Shown here: positions 27,419 through 36,694 of the stretch, in pieces | Layout: each line of letters opens with the position of its first letter | Numbering within the stretch: position 1 is the stretch's first letter | DNA from: an uncultured Gammaproteobacteria bacterium | GTDB taxonomy: Bacteria > Pseudomonadota > Gammaproteobacteria > Eutrophobiales > Eutrophobiaceae | Direction of reading: 5' to 3' | Assembly (NCBI GenBank): GCA_951812995.1 | Contig: CATOTD010000008.1 | Location: 1 to 64,000 of the forward strand | DNA length: 64,000 nt | Notes under the pieces: model-generated | What the model was told of the DNA's origin: nothing | The model's database searches: none | Seen by the model: the letters and a program-made list of their open reading frames with translations, nothing else | Made by a program: the position numbers and the translations under genes

Positions 27419-27793
27419 ATGAATAAATTAATTGTCAGTATATCGCTGTTATTGTTTGGGTCTATGCCGACGATGGCGGATGAATTTCCGACTGAGGAGA
27501 CGGTTCGGTATGCCTTGAACTGCATGGCTGAGCTAGGCGGTCAGACGGATGAAAATCTCTATACTTGCGCATGTCGATACGATGCAATTAGATCAACAAT
27601 GTCGTTCAGTGATTATGAAGAAGGTTATACCTTTGAAAGGAACAAAAGTATGCCTGGAGAAAAAGGCGCTTCTTTCAGGGACAATAAGCGCGGTGAAAAA
27701 TTTTATAAAGAATTATTGAAAGTCAGAAAAGCGGCAAACGCTGATTGTCTTGTGGTTAAACATGTCGAATTGATCAAACCGACCAACAAATAG
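27419..27793 (+). CDS. small secreted cysteine-containing protein, unknown
   Basis: 124 residues. A signal peptide (MNKLIVSISLLLFGSMPTMA) is followed by DEFPTEETVRYALNCMAELG, then YTCACRYDAIRS and ADCLVVKHV. The mature protein has four cysteines, including a CxC pair, so a disulfide-stabilised periplasmic domain is likely. Preceded by AGGAG six bases before the ATG. I do not recognise the family. It is 88 bp after waaA and may be separately expressed. Confidence 0.75.
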   Translation: MNKLIVSISLLLFGSMPTMADEFPTEETVRYALNCMAELGGQTDENLYTCACRYDAIRSTMSFSDYEEGYTFERNKSMPGEKGASFRDNKRGEKFYKELLKVRKAANADCLVVKHVELIKPTNK

Positions 27794-28047
27794 CACTCGA
27801 TCGCTAATGCCGTCACCGCCAGCACAAGGGGGGTATTGGCAGATGTACGCCAGTCATGCACGGCCCTGGTCATGGCCTGGTCATGGCCTGGTCTGGCCAG
27901 TCTCAACTCGTTGCACAAAATACCCATTATGAAGATTATGCCTTCAATGATTCAATGGCCGTTTTTCAGACGGCATAATCCTTAAGCAGGCTTGCGCTTG
28001 TTGCCGACTTCTCGCCCGCACCAACACATCGTTATAGGCATAGCGGT
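27794..28047. other. intergenic region, nothing firm
   Basis: About 250 bp between the small secreted protein gene and the decamer array. It includes a short direct repeat (TGGTCATGGCC twice near 27865). A possible terminator-like inverted sequence at 27950-27985 (GCCGTTTTTCAGACGGC) is too ambiguous in orientation to call. Confidence 0.35.
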
Positions 28048-28260
28048 TGCCCGCCATGGGTCGGGTATGGTTGAGCGTGGTTGAGCTGGACCGAGATGGG
28101 TCAAGCGTGGGTTGAGCTGGATCGAGTGAGATCGGGCTGGATCGAGCTTGGCCAGGCGTGGTCGGGATAGATCGAGCTGGGTTGATCTGGGCCAGGTGTG
28201 GTCAAGCTGGGTCAAGCGTAGTCGGGTCAGGTTGAGTAGCGCTTTAGTGCAAAGGTCTTA
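28048..28260 (-). repeat. decamer array 4 with inverted leader
   Basis: G-rich on the plus strand, with units such as TGGTTGAGCG, TGGTTGAGCT, GGACCGAGAT, GGGTCAAGCG and TGGTCAAGCT over about 185 bp. It is the clearest 10-bp period in the window. At its right edge (28235-28260) the reverse complement of the family leader, containing TTGCACTAAAGCG, abuts the array. The whole element is therefore the inverted form of those at 11677 and 33391. Confidence 0.75.
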
Positions 28261-28407
28261 GTCTGCGTGACTGAACGCCCGATGTAGTCTATCAAGCACG
28301 GGCAATATAGCGTTGTCCAGATTACGCCTTAAAAATCACGGCCAGGTTGTCTGAACAATGGCCCGTTGCTGTTTTGGCGGCAGTCTCAATTTTAATGAAT
28401 CCGTTAT

Positions 28408-28484
28408 TGGCGCGCCCGGAAGGATTCGAACCTCCGACCCCCTGGTTCGTAGCCAGGCACTCTATCCAACTGAGCTACGGGCGC
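28408..28484 (-). tRNA. tRNA-Arg (anticodon ACG)
   Basis: On the minus strand a full cloverleaf can be read. The acceptor arm is GCGCCCG/CGGGCGC. The D arm is in GCTCAGTTGGATAGAGT. The anticodon arm is CTGGC-TACGAAC-CAG with anticodon ACG. The T arm includes GGTTCGAATCC. Discriminator G and an encoded CCA follow. The anticodon A would be edited to inosine by TadA. An IS cluster begins about 140 bp away. Confidence 0.93.
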
Positions 28485-28619
28485 GTTGCTTGTATAACGA
28501 CGAATATATCGAAGTGCCATTATTTAATAAAATGGCGGTGCAAGATAACACAACCCGATTGCGCTGACTATGCGCGATACTACTTCGATGGATTCCAACG
28601 GCCCGCATCCGATGTTTGA

Positions 28620-29072
28620 ATACGACAGCCAGATACATCTCGATCAGTGCCTCTTCGACTGACGCTACACGGTGCCGATAGCGCTCTATGATGGCCATCT
28701 CAAAGGTCTGCTTGCGTAGCTTCGGCATCTTTAACTCAAGCTCTCCAGCCCTTGTGTGGCACTTCCTGGTGTAGCTGCCAGACCGGTCGTCTTTGCGCGT
28801 CTCAGTGCGTGCATATCGATCAGCACCCACCAGCGCATCAGCCTCAGCGTCCAGAATCTGGTTAAGGGTGTCTTCCACAGTATTCAGTACCACTTTGTTG
28901 AGATGGCCCTGCAGTTCCTGTTCATCAATAGGGACTACGTTGTGCAAGTGCTTGCTTGTATCATCGCTCATGGCGACTCTTCTCCTGGTCAAATAAATGG
29001 TTATGTCACTTTTTATTTAACCAGATAAAGGGAACCGCCTCTTCAAATTTGCGAAAGATAATTTACGTTATC
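28620..29072 (-). mobile_element. IS256-type element (type 2), 5' part only
   Basis: The terminal repeat ending GATAATTTACGTTATC is at 29072. It leads into a transposase start at 28971 (MSDDTSKHLHNVVP). The protein reads DAEADALVGADRYART, RKDDRSGSYTRK, AGELELKMPKLRKQTFEMAI and SVEEALIEMYLA, then turns to unrelated sequence near 28625. So only about the first 115 residues remain. The same 5' end occurs at 39841-40150 and 52505-52814. Confidence 0.85.
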
Positions 29073-29193
29073 CCGACTATGGCTCGGGTATCAAGCAAAG
29101 TTATTCAATAGGGTACTCAAGGCAATGGGTATCGGCCACCTGTTTACTCGGCCTTACACACCAAGAACCAACGGCAAGGCCGAGCGAATGCAT
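29073..29193 (+). pseudogene. IS481-like transposase scrap
   Basis: About 120 bp. One frame gives DYGSG and, after a frameshift, KAMGIGHLFTRPYTPRTNGKAER, the C-terminal half of an IS481/IS3-type DDE core including the catalytic glutamate in NGKAER. It is cut on the left by the IS256 type 2 terminus and on the right by the IS256 type 1 terminus at 29194. Confidence 0.65.
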
Positions 29194-30565
29194 GAGTTAT
29201 AACCGAACCTGGTGTCTGAATAGGTTGAAGTATGCGGCGTGCCTTGCTGAAATCGGTTTTGTCTAGCAATCGAAAGTAGCAAGAGGAGTACGCCACACAT
29301 GACAAACAATACTGTGATTGATCTGGGTACACCAGAGGGCATTGATCCACTGACAGAACTAATCAAATCGGGTGCGAGGCAGTTAATCACCGAAGCTGTC
29401 CAGGCAGAGCCAGATGCGTTGATGAGGCAGTATGATGATCAAAGGACGGCTGACGGACGACAGCGCGTTGTCCGCAGTGGCCATCATCCAGAACGAGAGA
29501 TCATCATCGGGGTTGGCAAGGTCAGCGTCGAGGTGCCCAATATCCGTAGCCGTGAAGGTGAGTCGGCGAGCTTTCAATCTTTGCTTGTACCGCCCTACAT
29601 CCGGCGCACAGCGACCCTGGATGCGGCGATTCCCTGGCTTTATTTGAAAGGTGTTTCGAGTGGCCAGATGCAGAGCGCACTGGAAGCTATTGTCGGACCC
29701 GAGGCTAAAGGGCTGTCGGCCAATGTCGTGGGTTGTTTGAAACGGCAATGGGAAGCTACATACAAGCAATGGTGTACACGTTCCGTGGCGGATGAATGGG
29801 TCTATATCTGGACTGATGGCATCTACAGTGGTCTTCGAGGCGACGATGGCCGATTGTGCTGTCTGGTTATCATCGGCGTGAACAGCCGCGGTCAGAAGCA
29901 CTTTCTGTCGATTGAAGAGGGTGTCAGGGAATCGAAACAGCGCTGGCGAGCAGTGTTGTTGTCGTTGCAACAAAGAGGCTTGGGTCAGCCCCAAAGCTGG
30001 CCATTGGCGATGGTGCTTTGGGTTTCTGGGCAGCCCTTGAGGCAGTGTATCCAGAGACGGATGTGCAACGTTGCTGGATGCACAGGACCGGCAATGTACT
30101 GAACTATCTGCCCAAGTCTGTCCAGGAGAAAGCAAAGCAGGGTCTGGATGGCAGAGGGCCGCGTTGACGCAGGGCAGGTGTTCGATGACTTTGAGGAACG
30201 TTTCGGCGCAAAGTATCCCAAGGCAGTGGCATGCTTATCGAAAGACCGTGATGCGTTGCTGGCATTTTATGACTTTCCAGCAGAGCACTGGAGCCACATC
30301 AGGACAACGAATGTCACCCCGTCGAGCTTTGCGACAATCCGGCATAGAACACGCCAGGCCAAAGGTTGTGTCACGCGGATTACGATGCTGACGATGATCT
30401 ACAAGATGGGATTATGCGCAGAAGATTCCTGGCGCAAATTGAGAGGCTTCAGACACCTGGCGAAGGTGATTGGAGGCGTGAAGCTTAAAGATGGAATCGA
30501 GGTAACTGAGGACGACAAGGTAGCCGCATGATCAAATTGTCAGACACTACTTTTGACAATAGCTC
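29194..30565 (+). mobile_element. IS256-type element (type 1), full-length but inactivated copy
   Basis: 1372 bp between imperfect inverted repeats of about 26 bp. Both ends start GAG(T/C)TA and share GTGTCTGA at positions 19-26 (left GAGTTATAACCGAACCTGGT..., right GAGCTATTGTCAAAAGTAGT... on the opposite strand). No clear target duplication is visible. The transposase inside carries frameshifts. Confidence 0.8.
29299..30531 (+). pseudogene. IS256-family transposase (type 1), frameshifted
   Basis: Starts MTNNTVIDLGTPEGIDPLTE after AAGAGGAG. It runs well to RGLGQPQSW, where one base is missing relative to the family's APKLAIGDGALGFW. In the correct frame GDGALGFWAALEAVYPETD is restored. A further 11 bp are missing (deletion between two CTGGATG copies) before MAEGRVDAGQVFDDFEE. 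The C-terminus reads FYDFPAEHWSHIRTTN as expected. Two frame changes make it inactive. Confidence 0.88.
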
Positions 30566-30676
30566 CGAGGTCTATGTTTTGGAAGGGAATTATATACTTA
30601 ACTCCAACTTCACTACAAAATACAAACACAATGATTTGTTAGTTTTTTCAAGTAACAAGCTCACCATGCTCACCTG

Positions 30677-31018
30677 TTACCTTATGCAATTTTTCAATTG
30701 CACTCCATTTTGGGTTAAACCATCTTTTCTTGTCTTTCGTTTGCACGCAACGACAATAAAAAGGTTTTTATCGGTTTTTTTATCTTTGTTGAATACTGCA
30801 ATATCAAGCGGATACTCTTTTTTGGTATCAGATGGCCTTACTTTTACACGCCACTGTGGTCGTGTTTGTAATTGTTCTTTGGGGTATCCGTAATCTTCGA
30901 CAAGTGTTTCGGAAAAGACTTGTACTGCTTCTACTTCTTCTGGCGTAGCTTTTACTTCTTCACCACTTATATAGTCTTTGATGTAACCTGCTCTCATTAT
31001 CGTCCTGTATATCCGCAT
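30677..31018 (-). CDS. IS1595 passenger: HsdR N-terminal-like domain protein
   Basis: 113 residues. It has the same start as the copy at 2815-3117 but stays in the conserved frame: YPLDIAVFNKDKK, then NLFIVVACKRKTRKDGLTQ. That is the HSDR_N_2-like PD-(D/E)xK region of type I restriction subunits and related proteins. The residue expected to be catalytic Glu two before the first Lys is Ala (VVACK rather than VVECK), so cleavage activity is doubtful. The protein stops soon after, without motor or methylase domains. It is 19 bp downstream of the transposase, probably co-transcribed. A role as decoy or regulator is speculation. Confidence 0.6.
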   Translation of the reverse strand: MRIYRTIMRAGYIKDYISGEEVKATPEEVEAVQVFSETLVEDYGYPKEQLQTRPQWRVKVRPSDTKKEYPLDIAVFNKDKKTDKNLFIVVACKRKTRKDGLTQNGVQLKNCIR

Positions 31019-31037
31019 TCTATTTCCATTGCTTTGC

Positions 31038-31967
31038 TCATGCTAGCACCTCGCGATAGGTAATCCGTTTACCTATCGCGTTGCTTATAAGTGATTCTAT
31101 ACGTTGATTGGTTGGTAACTTACATTGTCCGTTATTCAGTCTAAAAGTCACTTCGTTCACATAGCGATGTAAGTGTTTAGTGCTGGCATGAGGCCATACC
31201 CCATACAGACCGCGTTTGAGTAAAGCCCAGACACTTTCAATGCTATTGGTATGAATGTTGTTTGAACCCACATATTCTCCCGCACTATGGGTTACCGTAC
31301 CATGCTGATAAGCAGACTGTAAATGCTGATATGACCTGTGTTCATCTGTGTAAATGGTGGCACCATATTCCACTGAACAGCCAATCTCTTTGTGCAGGGT
31401 CGGTATATCAGTTGATGGGATAGGCTTAGCCCTTGTGCGGCCACCGCGCTCACGCATTCCGACCACTACCTGCTTGCCAGCTACGCCACGGCCTGCGCGG
31501 GCTTTCTTGTGTTTGTGTTTGTTATGTTCCTTCCCACCGATATAGGTCTCATCGATCTCAACAATGCCAGAAAGTAAATTATCTGTATTATCGTTACAGG
31601 TTTCACGAATGCGGGCCTGCATAAACCAGGCGGTCTTTTGGGTTACTCCGATTTGTTTAGATAACTGCAAGCTAGATATGCCCTTGCGCGAGGTGACAGT
31701 TAAGTAAATAGCATATAGCCATTTATGTAGTGGAACATGAGAACGTTCAAAGATAGTGCCGGTTCTCACCGTAAACTCACTCTTGCAGTCCCGGCATAAG
31801 TAATATCCTGTCCGCTTTCCTTTGCGCGGGGTAATACGCTTAAATTCCCCACAATGAGGACAGGATATGTTATCTCCCCAGCGTTGTCCCTCAAAATACA
31901 ATCTAGCGGCTTCAGCATCCGGAAACTGGCGAAATAACTCAAATGTGGATATGGTATTGTCTTTCAT
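31038..31967 (-). CDS. IS1595-family transposase, second copy
   Basis: 309 residues, differing from the 3137-4066 copy at a handful of positions: Q for R near residue 14, N for Y in WGDNISC, G for V after CPHC, A for V in QKTAWFM, and Q for P in NGQCKLP. Zinc ribbon and catalytic motifs (VEIDETYIGG, YTDEHRSYQH, NSIESVWALL) are intact. It is probably the better candidate for an active enzyme. Confidence 0.92.
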   Translation of the reverse strand: MKDNTISTFELFRQFPDAEAARLYFEGQRWGDNISCPHCGEFKRITPRKGKRTGYYLCRDCKSEFTVRTGTIFERSHVPLHKWLYAIYLTVTSRKGISSLQLSKQIGVTQKTAWFMQARIRETCNDNTDNLLSGIVEIDETYIGGKEHNKHKHKKARAGRGVAGKQVVVGMRERGGRTRAKPIPSTDIPTLHKEIGCSVEYGATIYTDEHRSYQHLQSAYQHGTVTHSAGEYVGSNNIHTNSIESVWALLKRGLYGVWPHASTKHLHRYVNEVTFRLNNGQCKLPTNQRIESLISNAIGKRITYREVLA

Positions 31968-32112
31968 TGATGACCCTCCGTTTTATTGCATTTTTATGTT
32001 AGATTATATGGGTTATCTATTGGAGTAAAGTATATAATTACCTTTTGGAAAGTAGACGTGCTGGTAGTGTATGGAATGACCTACATGCTAATCATGATAT
32101 AGAAAATCAAAT

Positions 32113-33294
32113 ATGCCTAAAAAAAATATCATAATAAGAACAGATTCTATATCTAGTACCATGGCTGGAATAGGCCACTATACCTACAATCTAATTACTG
32201 CGATAAATAAATTAAACCACGAATTTAGATTTATCTACTTTGGATATACAAGGTGTAGCGACGTATTGGATATGCCATCTGGCAATACAACGCAAATCAA
32301 GCGCATGTTAGCACTCAGACGATTTTTATATGATCTGCATCCATCCATTGGATTGCTTAAACGCAAACTAAAACATCAACACAATACCTGGCTTTTACGC
32401 AAGAATATAAAAAAATATCATGCAACACTCTTTCATTCCCCGACGCATGATTGCCCACCATGTACCATTCCATCAATAGTGACAGCACACGATATATCCT
32501 GTTTTCGTCACCCAGAAACTCATCCCGCGGTACGGGTTCGGTTTGATCACAGTGTATTGCCAAAGGCAATAGCGCAGGCTGCCATGGTTTTAACGGTCTC
32601 CGAATTTTCCAGGCAGGAAATAATAAATTATTTTGCGCTTGACCCACAAAAAATCAGGGTGACGCATTGTGGTGTCGGCGCACAATTTAAGCCGCGTAAT
32701 GATGCGCAAACCATGTCAGTCCTTACAAAATACAACTTGAAACATAACGGCTACATATTATATGTAGGTACTTTGGAGCCTAGAAAAAATCTATCAACGC
32801 TTGTTGATGCCTATACCATGCTACCCAAAGCTATACAGCAACATTATCCACTGGTACTCGTTGGCGCAATAGGTTGGATGTCCGATGCGTTGTTGGATAA
32901 GTTAAAACCATTGGTCGCAAGTGGTGTAGTCGGCATGATTGGTTATTGCAGTAGCCATGACTTGCCGACACTCATATCCGGCAGCCGCTTGTTTGTATAC
33001 CCATCTCTCTATGAAGGGTTTGGTATGCCGGTGCTAGAAGCGATGGCAAGTGGTGTAGCGTGCATAGTATCAAACCGGGCATCACTGCCTGAAGTGGTGG
33101 GTGATAGTGCGATTACGATTGATGCCATGGATTGCAATTTATGGGCGCAATCAATACAGATGATGCTTGAAGATTCAGAAAAACGCATTCATTTCAGTGC
33201 GTTAGGGTTAGAACAGGCAAAGAAATTTAGCTGGGACGATTGCGCCAGGAAAACGCTTGATGCGTACCAACAAGTATTATCAAGCCATGCATAA
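32113..33294 (+). CDS. family 4-like glycosyltransferase (GT-B fold)
   Basis: 393 residues. The N-terminal domain has GIGHYTYNLITAINKL and FHSPTHDCPP. The C-terminal nucleotide-sugar domain has YILYVGTLEPRKNLSTLVDAY, then YPSLYEGFGMPVLEAMASG with the EX7E motif (E of YEGFG and E of VLEAM). ASLPEVVGDSAI follows. It transfers a sugar, perhaps in O-antigen or exopolysaccharide synthesis. It stands alone between IS1595 and IS256 copies, so it may be the survivor of a disrupted polysaccharide cluster. The start lies within the tail of the upstream coding remnant. Confidence 0.9.
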   Translation: MPKKNIIIRTDSISSTMAGIGHYTYNLITAINKLNHEFRFIYFGYTRCSDVLDMPSGNTTQIKRMLALRRFLYDLHPSIGLLKRKLKHQHNTWLLRKNIKKYHATLFHSPTHDCPPCTIPSIVTAHDISCFRHPETHPAVRVRFDHSVLPKAIAQAAMVLTVSEFSRQEIINYFALDPQKIRVTHCGVGAQFKPRNDAQTMSVLTKYNLKHNGYILYVGTLEPRKNLSTLVDAYTMLPKAIQQHYPLVLVGAIGWMSDALLDKLKPLVASGVVGMIGYCSSHDLPTLISGSRLFVYPSLYEGFGMPVLEAMASGVACIVSNRASLPEVVGDSAITIDAMDCNLWAQSIQMMLEDSEKRIHFSALGLEQAKKFSWDDCARKTLDAYQQVLSSHA

Positions 33295-33390
33295 AAAATA
33301 ATCCGTATCATGCGCTTTACGACGGCTTGAGCAAGCGTAGATTGTATATCTGGATCTCATTACTACTCGTTAGGCGCACCCTAAACAGGC

Positions 33391-33484
33391 TAAGACCTTT
33401 GCACTAAAGCGATACTTGCCCAACCCGACCTCGCCCGACCCAACCCAACCCGACCTCGCCCAACTCCGACCGACCACACCGACC
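33391..33484 (+). repeat. decamer array 5 with leader
   Basis: The leader TAAGACCTTTGCACTAAAGC starts at 33391. It is followed from about 33418 by CCCAACCCGA, CCTCGCCCGA, CCCAACCCAA, CCCGACCTCG and similar units up to the IS256 terminus at 33485. The first 21 bases match the inverted leader at 28240-28260 exactly. Confidence 0.75.
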
Positions 33485-34795
33485 GAGTTACAACCGAACC
33501 TGGTGTCTGAATAGGTTGAAGTATGCGGCGTATCTTGCTGGAATCGGTTTTGTCTAGCAATCAAAAGTAACAAGAGGAGTACGCCACACATGACAAACAA
33601 TACTGTGATTGATCTGGGTGCACCAGAGGGCATTGATCCACTGACAGAGTGACTCAGATCTGGTGCGAAGCAGTTAATCACCGAAGCTGTCCAGGTAGAG
33701 CCAGATGTGTTGATGACGCAGTATGATGATCAAAAAACGGCTGACGTACGCCAGCACGTTGTCCGCAGTGGCCATCATCCCGAACGAGAGGTGATTACAG
33801 GGGTTGGCAAGGTCAGCGTTGAGGTGCCGAAGATTTGTCGCCGTGAGGGTGAGTCGGCGAGCTTTCAATCTTTGCTTGTACCGCCCTACATCCGGCGCAC
33901 AGCGACCCTGGATGCGGCGATTCCCTGGCTTTATTTGAAAGGTGTTTCGAGTGGTCAGATGCAAAGTGCACTGGAAGCGATTGTCGGACTGGAGGCTAAA
34001 GGGCTGTCGGCCAATGTCGTGGGTCGTTTGAAACGGCAATGGGAAGCTACATACAAGCAATGGTGTACACGTTCCGTGTCTGATGAATGGGTCTATATCT
34101 GGACTGATGGCATCTACAGTGGTCTTCGAGGTGACGATGGTTGATTGTGTTGCCTGGTCATCATCGGCGTGAACAGTCGCGGTCAGAAGCATTTTATGTC
34201 GATTGAAGAGGGTGTCAGGGAATCGAAACAGCGCTGGCGAGCAGTGTTGTTGTCGTTGCAACAAAGAGGCTTGGGTCAGCCCCAAAGCTGGCCATTGGCG
34301 ATGGTGCTTTGGGTTTCTGGGCAGCCCTTGAGGCAGTGTATCCAGAGACTGATGTGCAACGTTGCTGGATGCACAAGACCGGCAATGTGCTGAACTATCT
34401 GCCCAAGTCTGTTCAGGAGAAAGCAAAGCAGGGTCTGGATGGCAGAGGGCCGCGTTGACGCAGAGCAGGTGTTCGATGACTTTGAGGAACGTTTCGGCGC
34501 AAAGTGTCCCAAGGCAGTGGCATGCTTATCGAAAGACCGTGATGCGTTGCTGGCATTTTATGACTTTCCAGCAGAGCACTGGAGCCACATCAGGACAACG
34601 AATGTCACCCCGTCGAGCTTTGCGACAATCCGGCATAGAACACGCCAGGCCAAAGGTTGTGTCACGCCGATTACGATGCTGACTATGGTCTACAAGATGG
34701 GATTATGCGCAGAAGATTCCTGGCGCAAATTGAGAGGCTTCAGACACCTGGCCAAGGTGATTGGAGGCGTGAAGCTTAAAGATGGAATCGAGGTA
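33485..34795 (+). pseudogene. IS256-family transposase (type 1), third copy, inactivated and 3'-truncated
   Basis: The left terminal repeat (GAGTTACAACCGAACCTGGT) is at 33485. A transposase-like start MTNNTVIDLGAPEG is at 33590, but a TGA occurs after PLTE (33649) and another at 34142 (DDG followed by stop). It shares with the 29194 copy both the 1-nt loss before the GDGALGFW region and the 11-bp loss before MAEGRVD. Homology ends at about 34795, just before the IS5-type copy A, so the right terminal repeat is missing. Confidence 0.88.
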
Positions 34796-34828
34796 AAATT
34801 CAGGAGGTTAGCTCGGTAGTGAAAAACT

Positions 34829-36127
34829 GGAAGCCTCTAAAAACCGTACATTTTGTGGTACGATCTGATTCACTTGATGTGGGAGGATTTTGTTTATGCA
34901 CGCACCTGGATTGTTTGATTTGACAGATCATTTGGCGCGGCTTTCGGCGATGGGAGATCCGCTTGAAGCTCTGGACTGTCATGTGAATTTCGAAGTGTTT
35001 CGCCCAGTTCTTGTTGAAGCACTTGGCTATGGGGAACGTCCCAAAGGTGGTCGTCCGCCCTATGATGCCGTTGTGATGTTCAAGGTGCTGGTGTTGGCCT
35101 CGATGCACAATCTGAGCGATGAGCGGATGGAGTTTCTCATTCGTGACCGTTTCAGTTGGCTACGGTTCCTGGGATTTCAAATCGGGGAGCCGACACCTGA
35201 TCAGAAGACGATCTGGCTTTTCAGAGAGAAGCTGACCTAGGCGGGTGTCTTCAAGGCCCTGTTTGCCGCGTTTGAAGCTCAGCTCTGCGCGCGGGGATAC
35301 AAACCGACCGGCGGTCAGATTGTGGATGCCACGTTGGTCTTTGCCCCGCGCCAGCGGATGACGAAAGAAGAGAAAGCGCGCGCCAAGGCAGGTGAGGCCG
35401 CATCTGACATCTGGCCCGATGATCTGTCCAAGGCGGCGCAGAAAGACACCGATGCGCGTTGGACGGTCAAGTATTCAAAGGCCAAGACGACCAAGGAGGG
35501 TGAGGAGGATACTGGCCTTGTCGATATTTCGGTTCCGCACTTTGGGTACAAGAACCACGTGTCCATTGACCGCAAATGGCGCTTCATCCGGGGTGAGACT
35601 GGCACGAATGCGGCTCGCTACGACGGGCATGAACGCTCCTCGGTTCTGGACGAGACAAACAGCTCGAAGGCGGTTTGGGCCGATACCGGGTACCGCTCGG
35701 CCAGGAATGAGGCTTGGCTGAAGGCGCAAGGGTACCGCTCACACATTCACCGCAAGAAGCCACGCGGCAAACCCATGGCCAGGCATATTCGTCGGGGCAA
35801 CGCGACACGCTCCGCCATCCGCGCCTGTGTTCGGCTACGAGAAAGGGCCCATGGCTCTGACCATCCGCTCAATCGGCCAAACCCGTGCGAAGGCCCGCAT
35901 GACCATGGCCAACCTGAGCTACAACTTCCGCCGTCTCATCTTCCACGAGCGACGACAGGCCACAGCCTGACTCCGCCCAAATTCCGGAAATACCCGCCCT
36001 GGCAGACCCAAACAGCGCAACACAGCCTCAAATACCACCGACCTTGACCTTCACACCCACTATGCGGGTGACAACGACTGGTGCTCGCGTCAAAATCCAT
36101 CCAGAATCAGCGTTGTTCGAGGTCTCC
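34829..36127 (+). mobile_element. IS5-type element, 1299 bp, copy A (inactivated transposase)
   Basis: Termini are GGAAGCCTCTAAAAACCG on the left and, inverted, GGAGACCTCGAACAACGC on the right. The left flank is AACT and the right flank AGCT, unequal, the reciprocal of copy B. The transposase starts at ATG 34896 (GLFDLTDHLARLSAMGDPLE) after TGGGAGG. An amber TAG replaces CAG in EKLTQAGVF (near 35238). The C-terminal end is shifted: the frame breaks after SAIRACV, and the correct frame resumes as FGYEKGPMALTIRSIGQTRA to a TGA at 35968-35970. The bases for the expected VEHVFG block are missing. Confidence 0.9.
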
Positions 36128-36612
36128 AGCTGGCATCATGCAGCATCTGGTAGGCTTGGCCGTCTTTTGTTCTAATTTTGGCGTTGGCCCCGGCTCCCAG
36201 TAAGATATCTACGGCCTTGCCATACTCGGCGGCATAATGCAAGGGGGTGTAGCCGTCTTCGTCTCTGGCATCAACATCGGCCCCAGTCTCTAGTAAGGCG
36301 TTGGCTATGTCTCCAGTCCAATCGGTGCGCCACCTCCAGTCTGGCATAACTACATAATGCAAAGGAGTGAGGCCACTGTTTGTTCTGGTTTCAACCTTGG
36401 TCCCGGCTCTCAGCAAGGTCTTTACAGTCTTGGCATTACCACTCTCGGCGGCTTTATGCAGGGGGTGTAGCCGTCTTCACTTCTGGCATTAGCATCGGCC
36501 CCGGCATCCAGCAAGGCTTTTACGGCTTCGGCATTGCCGTACTCAATGGCTCTATGCAGGGGGGTGACATCGTCTTTGTTTCTAGCATCAACATCGGCCC
36601 TGAACTTGTAAA
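36128..36612 (-). pseudogene. ankyrin-repeat protein, truncated and frameshifted
   Basis: The minus strand reads ankyrin units: DVDARNKDDVTPLHRAIEYG, LLDAGADANARSEDGYTP, then a frameshift in a C run, ETRTNSGLTPLHYVVM, and DVDARDEDGYTPLHYAAEYG to LLGAGANAKIRTKDG. That is about four repeats. The N-terminus is lost near 36612 and the C-terminus is cut by IS5-type copy A. The gene is in the same IS-bounded segment as the HNH/C5-methyltransferase pair. Ankyrin proteins are common in host-associated bacteria, but this copy is dead. Confidence 0.75.
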
Positions 36613-36694
36613 AATGCGCAGCCTAATATGGCAATTGTGTAGCACTATACCTATCATGAAACGGGAACACAGATTCTGGACTCTGCACTATCGT

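Larger units (their letters stand above)
30585..32042 (-). mobile_element. IS1595-family insertion sequence, second complete copy
   Basis: 1458 bp, nearly identical to 2685-4141. It is flanked by a perfect 8-bp target duplication TTTTGGAA (30577-30584 and 32043-32050). It carries a transposase and a passenger ORF with the longer T run. The target appears to have been coding: joining the flanks gives EVYVLESRRAGSVWNDLH, continuing to a stop at about 32131. This suggests the C-terminal end of a lost gene upstream of the glycosyltransferase. Confidence 0.95.

Noticed and set aside
28347..28619. Open frames over the tRNA with a PEGFEPPTPWF / GRIRTSDPL type sequence
   Set aside because: This is the well-known spurious translation of the antisense of a tRNA gene; the tRNA-Arg explains the sequence.
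29970..30060. Programmed frameshift in the IS256 type 1 transposase
   Set aside because: IS256 transposases are normally single-frame; the site has no convincing slippery sequence and a second shift follows.
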